Origin: an uncultured Desulfovibrionaceae bacterium
Lineage (GTDB): Bacteria > Desulfobacterota > Desulfovibrionia > Desulfovibrionales > Desulfovibrionaceae
Length of the DNA stretch: 6,647 nt
Reading direction: 5' to 3'
Assembly (NCBI GenBank): GCA_949427775.1
Contig: CASQEL010000114.1
Location: 1 to 6,647 of the forward strand
Shown: positions 1 through 6,200 of the stretch, piece by piece
How positions within the stretch are numbered: position 1 is the first letter of the stretch
How the letters are laid out: each line of letters begins with the position of its first letter
Program-made: the position numbers and the translations under genes
Notes under the pieces: model-generated
Told to the model about the DNA's origin: nothing
The model's database searches: none
Seen by the model: the letters and a program-made list of their open reading frames with translations, nothing else

Positions 1-15
1 GGCAAAATGGAGGGT

Positions 16-36
16 CCGGGGGCATCATGCCCCCGG
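16..36. repeat. Perfect 9-bp inverted repeat (G/C-rich hairpin)
   Basis: CCGGGGGCA and TGCCCCCGG face each other across a 3-base TCA loop. This is the third and outermost of three stem-loops beyond the 3' end of the lysR-type gene. No T-run follows on either strand, so it is not a classical intrinsic terminator. It could be part of a transcription-termination or RNA-stabilising array, or a dispersed palindromic repeat. Confidence 0.6.
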
Positions 37-40
37 CGGG

Positions 41-59
41 GTGTGGGGCGGAGCCACAC
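41..59. repeat. 6-bp inverted repeat (GTGTGG/CCACAC)
   Basis: GTGTGG and CCACAC are separated by 7 bases (GGCGGAG). It lies between two stronger stem-loops downstream of the regulator gene. Alone it is a weak structure. Its position in the series suggests it belongs to the same 3'-end array. Confidence 0.45.
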
Positions 60-67
60 ATCTTTTG

Positions 68-91
68 GAGCATTTCAACCGTGAAATGCTC
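68..91 (-). terminator. Stem-loop at the 3' end of the LysR-type gene
   Basis: GAGCATTTCA (68-77) and TGAAATGCTC (82-91) form a perfect 10-bp stem with a 4-base loop. On the minus strand the stem begins inside the TAG stop codon (93-91) of the regulator, so it is the first structure in its 3' untranslated RNA. The minus strand then reads CAAAAGATG, with no U-tract. The role is therefore inferred from position and stem strength: termination possibly helped by the two further hairpins, or 3'-end protection. Confidence 0.5.
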
Positions 92-1017
92 TAACGGACA
101 GCTTCCAGCAAATCTTCCGGCAACGGAATGCCATGTTCGAACAGCAGGGCCAGAAAACTCTGGGCTACACGGCTCAGCTTGCGACCGGCCATGTAGATAA
201 GAAAATAGTTCACATGCATTTCAAAATCTTCGAGTTGCAAAGGAAACAACTGACCGGCGGCAATTTCCGTCGCGGCGGCGTGACGCGGCAACGCGGTGAT
301 GCCGAAGCCTCCGGCGACCAGTTGTTTGGCCACTTCCATATTGTCCACCGTCACCAGAGACGACGCGGCGGTCCCCTGAGAAACGTTGCGCAGCCATGTC
401 GTGACCTTGTTGGTTATGCGTGTGCCCTTCTCGCGCATGACGAACGGTTCGCCGACAAGATCCTCGGCTCTGAGAGGACCGACATGTTCAATAAGGGGAG
501 AATGCCTGCCCACAACAATGATCAGCGGTTCCCGGTGCAGAAAATATTGGCTCAGGCCGGGATGCGCGGAAGAAGATCCCCCGAAACCGATTTCAATGTC
601 TCCCTGATACACCATTTCGGCCACTGCGTGAGAATTATTGATAGCCAGCGTAAAACGCACGCCGGGGTGCCGCCGGTGATAGCTCCCGACAAAAAACGGC
701 AGGTAATACGTCCCCATCAGCGATGACGTTCCCAAGGTCAACTCTCCGGTCTGGAGAGCATTGAGATTCTGAAATTCATTTTGCATTTCCTGCATGATGC
801 CGAAAATCTTTCGGGTATATCTATAGAGCACCTCTCCTTCGGATGTCAGGCTGATGCGACGGCGCGATCGATCGAACAACATCACGCCCAGGTTGTGCTC
901 CAGACTCTGCACCTGCATGCTCACGGCCGGCTGGGTAAGAAACAAATCCCGTGCCGCCTGCGTAAAGTTGCCTGTTTCCGCCACCCGATGAAAGGCCTTG
1001 AGGTGATCTACGTTCAT
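91..1017 (-). CDS. LysR-family transcriptional regulator
   Basis: This is a 308-residue cytoplasmic DNA-binding regulator, the normal length for the family. Residues 1-60 form the winged helix-turn-helix: LKAFHRVAETGNFTQAARDL, then LTQPAVSMQVQSLE as the recognition helix and a LFDRSRRRISLTSEG wing. A linker helix follows to about residue 88. The remainder is the periplasmic-binding-protein-like effector domain, opening with GELTLGTSSLMGTYYLPFF and holding QGDIEIGFGG near residues 138-147. That opening resembles the CysB/CbbR-like branch, but the ligand cannot be read from sequence. The start at 1017 is supported by AGGA eight bases upstream and by the intact conserved N-terminus. It is divergent from the porin gene across 302 bp, which is typical of LysR proteins that control a neighbour and themselves. 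Control of the porin is inference. The family call is firm; the regulon is unknown. Confidence 0.96.
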   Translation of the reverse strand: MNVDHLKAFHRVAETGNFTQAARDLFLTQPAVSMQVQSLEHNLGVMLFDRSRRRISLTSEGEVLYRYTRKIFGIMQEMQNEFQNLNALQTGELTLGTSSLMGTYYLPFFVGSYHRRHPGVRFTLAINNSHAVAEMVYQGDIEIGFGGSSSAHPGLSQYFLHREPLIIVVGRHSPLIEHVGPLRAEDLVGEPFVMREKGTRITNKVTTWLRNVSQGTAASSLVTVDNMEVAKQLVAGGFGITALPRHAAATEIAAGQLFPLQLEDFEMHVNYFLIYMAGRKLSRVAQSFLALLFEHGIPLPEDLLEAVR

Positions 1018-1035
1018 AGTCTATATCCTGAATTT

Positions 1036-1051
1036 TATATAAATAAATATA
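1036..1051. promoter_or_regulatory. A/T-rich dyad in the lysR leader
   Basis: TATAT (1036-1040) and ATATA (1047-1051) form a dyad with a 6-base A/T centre, in a 20-bp tract without G or C. It lies between the predicted lysR transcription start and its ribosome binding site. It could be an operator half or a bend or unwinding element. Low-complexity A/T tracts form such dyads easily by chance. Confidence 0.25.
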
Positions 1052-1070
1052 TGTCTTATCTTCTCCGCTG

Positions 1071-1100
1071 ATTGCAGCATACATGCCGACGGACTGTCAA
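1071..1100 (-). promoter_or_regulatory. Sigma-70 promoter of the LysR-type gene
   Basis: On the minus strand a perfect -35 TTGACA (1100-1095) is followed by an 18-bp spacer and TGCAAT (1076-1071), which matches four of six bases of the -10 consensus. A TGC just upstream of TGCAAT gives an extended -10. Transcription would begin near 1064, leaving a leader of about 47 bases. A copy of ATGCC (1083-1087) lies in the spacer, where a bound protein could repress, which would fit autoregulation. The promoter is read directly from sequence; the repression is inferred. Confidence 0.6.
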
Positions 1101-1107
1101 CGCGCGC

Positions 1108-1126
1108 CATGCCGCACGAAGGCATG
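1108..1126. repeat. Inverted repeat CATGCC-N7-GGCATG
   Basis: CATGCC (1108-1113) and GGCATG (1121-1126) flank GCACGAA in the divergent intergenic region. It shares its half-site with the dyad at 1180-1196 and with single copies at 1082-1087 and 1234-1239. The spacing (7 versus 5) differs from the 1180 dyad, so the two are not identical sites. It lies just upstream of the -35 of the lysR promoter. Confidence 0.4.
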
Positions 1127-1179
1127 CGCCGCATGTTCCCGGCAAGTACCGGCAGCATATGTTCCGATAACGCCCAATT

Positions 1180-1196
1180 ATGCCATACATTGGCAT
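1180..1196. promoter_or_regulatory. Perfect dyad ATGCCA-N5-TGGCAT, candidate operator or attenuator
   Basis: ATGCCA (1180-1185) and TGGCAT (1191-1196) are perfectly symmetrical around TACAT. Six Ts (1196-1201) follow on the plus strand. It lies 124 bp before the porin start codon in the shared control region. Its half-site ATGCC/GGCAT recurs at 1083, 1109, 1121 and 1234, which favours a protein-binding role. Read as RNA on the plus strand, the short stem plus U-run could instead act as a weak early terminator. Confidence 0.4.
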
Positions 1197-1307
1197 TTTT
1201 TATTTCTCATTCGGCTGTAGCGTACCGTAGCATGGCATGCAGGAAAGAGAAATTTCTTCCCTGGCGGACAGTTTATCAAAAGAGCAAACGGTATCGCAAT
1301 CTATTCC

Positions 1308-1314
1308 GGGAGGA
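1308..1314 (+). promoter_or_regulatory. Strong ribosome binding site of the porin gene
   Basis: GGGAGGA contains the full GGAGG core (1309-1313), six bases before the ATG at 1320. This fixes the start, and it gives a signal peptide at the exact N-terminus. The strong site agrees with high-level translation expected for a major outer-membrane protein. No convincing -10/-35 pair was found for this gene; TTCTCA (1204-1209) with TAGCAT (1228-1233) is only a weak candidate. Confidence 0.8.
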
Positions 1315-1319
1315 TCGGG

Positions 1320-3008
1320 ATGAAAAAACTGACTACGCTGCTGCTGGCGGCAGGGCTCATGTTCAGCGCCGTGGGGACGGCGCAGTCCGTGGAATTCAAG
1401 GGCAAAGGGTATTGGAGCTATTCGTTTGAAACGGCCACCAACAACAAATTTGCCAATACCCGTCGGGGCGACGTCAACGACGATGCCTTTTCAGCGGGCA
1501 TCCGTCTGCGCCTTCAGCTGGAGGCCGTGGCCTCCAAGGCTCTTTCCGGCGTCGTATATTTTGAAATCGGGGACATCTATTACGGACAGGCGGAGAAAAA
1601 CGGCCACCCCGTGGGCGGCGCTCTGGGAGCGGACGGCAAAATCGTGGAAGTCAAACGCGCCTACCTGGACTGGACCGTACCGCATACGGATCTGAAACTG
1701 CGCATGGGTCTCCAGGGCATGAAACTCCCCCTGTTCGCCTCGAGCGGCAACTTCGTGCTGGATGACGACGCCGCGGGCATCGTGGCTTCCTACAGATACA
1801 ACGACAATTTTTCCATCACGGGCATGTGGGCCCGCCTGCTCAACGACAACGAAATCGATCCCGACGGCTCCAAAAATGCGGGCAAGACCCCCCAGTACCT
1901 GGCTTCCGGTTGGGACATGAACAAGGACGAGCCGGACTTCGACGCCCTGGATTTTTACGCGCTGTTGTTTCCCATGCGGTTTGACGGCATCCGGGTGACG
2001 CCCTGGGTGGGCTTTGCTTCCATGGGCGACGGCATCGGCCGCAACCCGTCCAGGGATTACAATGACTACTTCGTCAGCACATCGCGCAAAAAACTTACCG
2101 AAGGCATGGGCGTCTATACCGGCGAAGGCAAAAGGCCCATGATGCTGGAGTACGGCGGCGGCCTGACCAGCACCTGGTGGGGCGGTCTCTCCGCCGACCT
2201 GTCCCGCTTCGATCCCTTCATTTTCAAAGTCGACTTCATGTACGGCAGCAAACAGGGCAACGGCACGGACGGACTGGGAAGCGACGGCAACTACTACTAT
2301 CTCAACGACAACGGCGCCCGCAAAAAAGTCAAGGGCCGTCGCCACTTCGACTCCAACCGTTATGATCGCCGGGGTTGGTATGTCAGCGCCCTGGCCGAAT
2401 ATCGCATGGAATATTTCACGCCGGGTATTTTCTTCTGGTACAGTTCCGGCGATGACGGCAATCTGAACAACGGTTCCGAACGCATGCCCGCCCTGTCCGG
2501 CAACTGGGAATACACGCATACCGGATTCAAGAACACCCTGGCCTCGGGCGCGTATGACGGGTTGCTGGCCTATCAGCCCCTGGGATTGTGGGGCGTGGCC
2601 CTGCAGGTACGCGATATTTCCTTTATCGACAATCTGACCAACCATCTCAAAGTCGTCTACATGCGCGGCACCAACTCGCCGGACATGCCCAAAAAGATCG
2701 CCCGTTCCCAATACCTGCTGGGACAGGCGGATGACGACGGCACCGTGCCGGGCATTGAGCCCACCGGCTCCATCGGGTCCTATCTCACCACCAACGATTG
2801 GGCTCTGGAAATCAACCTGGACACCGAATATAAAATCTACGAAAATCTTAAACTGGTTGCGGAAGCAGCCTATCTGCATGTAGGATTCGACAGCGGAACC
2901 TGGAAATGGACTTCGCCCGATGGCGTCAAATCCGGTCGCAAGTGGCTGCAAAACCCTTCCAACTCGGATGCCTTTAAAGTCGGGCTGAACTTCCACTATA
3001 CATTCTAG
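1320..3008 (+). CDS. Outer-membrane homotrimeric porin, Desulfovibrio type
   Basis: This is a 562-residue beta-barrel protein of the outer membrane, expected to let small hydrophilic solutes diffuse into the periplasm. Residues 1-23 are a signal peptide: MKK, a hydrophobic core LLLAAGLMFSAVG, and likely cleavage after A-Q-S. The mature protein starts VEFKGKGYWSYSFE. A conserved block follows (VKRAYLDWTVP, LRMGLQGMKLP, VLDDDAAGIVASY), which I recognise from the Desulfovibrio porin family. Alternating hydrophobic and polar strands rich in W, Y and F continue to the C-terminus, which ends FHYTF with the terminal Phe used by the barrel assembly machinery. Gly, Asn and Asp-rich stretches, such as residues 312-345, look like loops. 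The start is set by GGAGG six bases upstream. Two stem-loops after the stop suggest a single-gene transcript. The divergent LysR gene may control it. Pore specificity cannot be told from sequence. Confidence 0.93.
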   Translation: MKKLTTLLLAAGLMFSAVGTAQSVEFKGKGYWSYSFETATNNKFANTRRGDVNDDAFSAGIRLRLQLEAVASKALSGVVYFEIGDIYYGQAEKNGHPVGGALGADGKIVEVKRAYLDWTVPHTDLKLRMGLQGMKLPLFASSGNFVLDDDAAGIVASYRYNDNFSITGMWARLLNDNEIDPDGSKNAGKTPQYLASGWDMNKDEPDFDALDFYALLFPMRFDGIRVTPWVGFASMGDGIGRNPSRDYNDYFVSTSRKKLTEGMGVYTGEGKRPMMLEYGGGLTSTWWGGLSADLSRFDPFIFKVDFMYGSKQGNGTDGLGSDGNYYYLNDNGARKKVKGRRHFDSNRYDRRGWYVSALAEYRMEYFTPGIFFWYSSGDDGNLNNGSERMPALSGNWEYTHTGFKNTLASGAYDGLLAYQPLGLWGVALQVRDISFIDNLTNHLKVVYMRGTNSPDMPKKIARSQYLLGQADDDGTVPGIEPTGSIGSYLTTNDWALEINLDTEYKIYENLKLVAEAAYLHVGFDSGTWKWTSPDGVKSGRKWLQNPSNSDAFKVGLNFHYTF

Positions 3009-3026
3009 GAAACTCTGCTATTGCAA

Positions 3027-3057
3027 CGGTTTGCTTCCGCGACGCGGAAGCAAACCG
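3027..3057 (+). terminator. 14-bp perfect stem-loop after the porin gene
   Basis: CGGTTTGCTTCCGC (3027-3040) pairs perfectly with GCGGAAGCAAACCG (3044-3057) around a GAC loop, starting 18 bases after the porin stop codon. The stem is very strong, but CCTTCACC rather than a T-run follows. Termination or 3'-end stabilisation of the porin mRNA is therefore inferred from position and stability. It probably separates the porin from the downstream gene. Confidence 0.65.
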
Positions 3058-3065
3058 CCTTCACC

Positions 3066-3094
3066 GCAGCCGGAGAGCACGCCTCTCCGGCTGC
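3066..3094 (+). terminator. Second stem-loop after the porin gene
   Basis: GCAGCCGGAGAG (3066-3077) pairs perfectly with CTCTCCGGCTGC (3083-3094) around a 5-base loop, eight bases after the first hairpin. It too lacks a T-run. Two strong hairpins in tandem make an effective transcriptional boundary plausible. The second ends directly beside the palindromic element at 3098. Confidence 0.6.
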
Positions 3095-3097
3095 CTA

Positions 3098-3274
3098 GGG
3101 TCAGGACTCATTAAAACGCCGTCCGCGAAAAGCCGAATTTTTTCGCCCTGCAAGGCGCACGGCCACCATTGGCCGAAGCCGTATTGGACATACCGCAAGG
3201 TCAATGGTGGCCGTGCAACGCCGCGGGACGGAAAAAGGCGGCTTTGCGGCAGGCGGATTAATGAGGGCTGACCC
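3098..3274. mobile_element. MITE-like 177-bp palindromic element
   Basis: The left end GGGTCAGGACTCATTAA and the reverse complement of the right end, GGGTCAGCCCTCATTAA, agree at 15 of 17 positions. A TA dinucleotide lies directly outside each end (3096-3097 and 3275-3276). Inside, GCACGGCCACCATTG (3157-3171) is perfectly complementary to 3202-3216, and pairing continues with small mismatches toward a TGGAC centre near 3187, so almost the whole element can fold into one long hairpin. It carries no credible gene. This is the form of a miniature inverted-repeat element moved by a transposase encoded elsewhere. The TA flanks would fit an IS630/Tc1-like target duplication, but a two-base repeat is weak evidence and an IS5-like source is also possible. 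It sits 22 bp before the preferred start codon of the next gene. Confidence 0.7.
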
Positions 3275-3282
3275 TACGTTAC

Positions 3283-3285
3283 GGA
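3283..3285 (+). promoter_or_regulatory. Weak ribosome binding site deciding the start at 3297
   Basis: Only GGA in ACGGAT precedes the ATG at 3297, 11 bases away, which is weak. The competing ATG at 3261 has AGG (3251-3253) seven bases upstream but lies within the right terminal repeat of the palindromic element. The ATG at 3204 has only AAGG three bases away, inside the hairpin arm. The start at 3297 is preferred because the protein outside the mobile-like sequence begins there. Confidence 0.35.
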
Positions 3286-3296
3286 TAAAAAGCATC

Positions 3297-6200
3297 ATGA
3301 CCAAATCCGGCCTCTTTTTCGATCCCCAGGACCACGAGCTGATCGATCTGGTCAACCATTTTGTGGAACAACGCGCTCAAGGTCGCGCCATCGCCCATTT
3401 CGACGCCAGTCTGCACCCCCACGGGATCATCGAAATGGCGACCCGGCACTCCATGCGTATCGCCCATGCCGTCATTACCCTGCTGGACAGCCTGAAGGTC
3501 GGCGGCATGAACGATCGTCTCCAGGCCTTGCGACGCCTGCATGACGAGGTGCTGCACACCGCGCATTCGCCGCTGCGCAACAATACCGGCCGCGTCCTCA
3601 TCCAGGTGATGAAAGAGCTTGTGCGCTCCAGTCCGCACGCCGCCGCGGATACACCGCCCCCCATCGCGGAGGACGAGTGGAAGGAACGCCAACTGTCGCT
3701 GGCCCACGACTTTCACCGGGCCGTGCAGGGCACGCCGCGTATCGTGCGCCGCCTGCTGCGGCGCTACCATCTTCTGGAAATGCCGGAGGAATGGAACCAG
3801 CAGGCATTCGACCACCATGTCCACGACGCCAATACCAAGGGGCGCAAAAATCCCACCCACCTGGTCATGGACGCCTGGATCAAGGGGATCCGCTTTCTGA
3901 CGGTGGTCTATTACAACCGCGTGGACGCCGAAGCCGCTCAGGAACTGCTGCACGCGGCGCGGATCATGGGCATCACGGTGCGCATCGGCATCGAATTTCG
4001 GGCGGCCTTCCGGGGGCGCTTTGTGGATCTCATCTGGTCGCCTCTGGGCTGCGACGATCCGGAACGCTTCACCGGACTGCTGGCCGATCCGGCCATCTCC
4101 CGGATCATGGACGACTACCGCCCCGTCGCGCAGTGGATGCGCGAACACACCCTGGCCCTGCTGGAAGCCTGGAACACCCGTCACGCTCCCCGACTGGCCG
4201 AACAGTTGGGCATTTCCCGTCCCCGGCCTCTGGATCAGGACGATTTTCTGGCCTTTGTGGGGCAACGGCAACCCTCCGCCCTGCACCTGGCCGAATATAT
4301 CCACCGCCACCTGCTGCCCCTGCTGCAGGACAGGAACACCACCCTGCGCCAGGAGCTGACGGTCGATCCGGCCCGGCAGCGGGAATTGCGCGCGCCCCTG
4401 GACGCCCTGGAAGGGCTGGTGCCGGACGTCATCGCCGATACCTGGCTGTCGCCCGCCGCCAATCCGGACATCATTTTTCCCCATGCGCCGCATCCCGGCA
4501 TGCCGCAGGTGCTGCGCGATCCGCCGGAAGTCCTGCTGGAACGCCTGGTTCCCCTGCATCCCTGCCAGATGGTCCTCAACCTGGCCACGCTTACGGCGCA
4601 GGACGTGCTGGAACTGATCTGGCGTGGCAAAGGGCGCATCACGCACCTGGAACTGTTCAATCTGCGGGAATGGACCGGCGGGAAACTGCAGCATGTGGAA
4701 GAAATCAATGCCTTGCAGCGCGCTCTTAACGAGGGCAGCGCCCCGCGTCTCAAGCACATGATTCGTCAGATCGTCGGGCGGGAAGTCTGTGATGCCGCCG
4801 AGGAACAGAGCGCGTCTCCGGCGTGCATCCCCCCGACCGCTTCCGAAACCCGATCCTCCCGTCATCAGGGCGACGACGCCCGCGGGGGAAGCTCGACCCC
4901 GAAGGACGACGGCAGCGCGGACAGTACGAACGGGGAAAACGACAGCGCGTGGGAAGGCGGCGCCGCGACGGTTCCGGCAACGCGGCGCGAGGAACGTGCC
5001 GCCGATGGAGATCGGCGCCGCATCTTTCATACCATTCTGAGCAATATCCCCGCATTGCAGGAATTTTACGCCCGTTCGCCGCTGGGATCACGCATCGGCA
5101 CGGACTCTACCAGCCGTTCGCACCATACCCACGGCATGGGACTGGCCTTTGTGGCGACCCTGCCTCCCCAGGCCCGCAGAATCTTGCGCAACGCCAGGGC
5201 CCCGGAACAACATGGGGAAGAAACCTGCGCGCAAACGCGCAACGGGAACGGGACATTTCTCCCCGGGGAACGTCCGGGAGAAGACAACCGGCTGGCTCTG
5301 CCCATCACCACGGATATTTACAGATTCACCCAATACCACGAACCCGCGCATCCCGGAGCGTTGACGCGTCTGTTGCGCGCCCTGCCGGGTCTGGACAATT
5401 TCGGCTGTCAGAGCGTGCAGGGCTGGGGGTTGGAAAAAAGCACCACCCGCGTCGGCGGACCGGGGAATCTGGTCACGCTGGGCGGCGTCAACGCCCACGG
5501 CATGTGCAACGATTTCGAGGCCCATACCCGCCCGACGGAGCCGGTTTCGGGATTCTCCCGGCTGGATTATCTGAATACCAACCTGACCAACGCCCTCAAA
5601 ATTCTGGCCGGATTCCTGCCCGCGCAGTGGGCGTTTTTCTATACCGACAGTTGGTGGGTGCTGACCTGGTTCGGAGCCCTGCTGTGGTTCTTCATCACCG
5701 GATTCCGCAACATCGCGCAGTCCGTGGTAGGCGGAGGCGGATTCAACCGATCGGCGCTGTTGCCCTGGAAACGCTACATCAGTTGGAGCCGCCTGGCCGA
5801 CTCCCTGCTTTACACCGGGCTTTCCGTGCCGCTGCTGGAGGTGGCGGTGCGCCTGTGGCTGCTGGAAGATCTCCTGGGTCTGACGGTCCGGGAGCATGCC
5901 CTGATCGTCTATACGGTCATCGCCATGGTCAACAGCGTGTACATTTCCGCGCACAACATCTTTCGCGGTCTGCCCAAAGAAGCGGTCATCGGCAATCTGT
6001 TCCGCAGCGCCCTGGCCGTGCCGCTGTCCATGCTCTTCGGGGAGATGTTGCTCTACGCCTTCACAGCCATGCATCTGGCCGATCCCGCGGGGCTGACCCA
6101 GAACTGCGCGGCCATCACTGCCAAATGCGCTTCGGACACCGTGGCCGCCGTCATTGAAGGCTTTGCCGACCGCAACCTGTATCTGCGCCTGCGGGAGTGG

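Noticed and set aside
133..726. Plus-strand frame of 197 codons
   Set aside because: It is antisense to the LysR regulator, whose family identity is clear along its full length.
1262..1276. Possible sigma-54 promoter (TGGCGG with TTTAT) before the porin
   Set aside because: The essential GC of the -12 element is replaced by AT, so the match fails at a required position.
1109..1429. Small plus-strand frame crossing the intergenic region into the porin
   Set aside because: It has no ribosome binding site, overlaps the porin start out of frame and covers the presumed regulatory dyads.
1491..2996. Long open frame of 501 codons on the minus strand
   Set aside because: It lies entirely opposite the porin gene, has no ribosome binding site or recognisable domain, and its length is explained by G/C-biased third positions of the real gene.
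3279..5030. Open frame of 583 codons on the minus strand
   Set aside because: It mirrors the large membrane-protein gene, has unusual G/R/Q-rich composition and no family features. The plus-strand frame has a coherent domain order and membrane segments.
4823..6157. Alternative plus-strand frame of 444 codons, and the minus-strand frame 5088-6641
   Set aside because: Both read through the C-terminal half of the large protein and give Arg, Pro and Gly-rich, domain-free translations.
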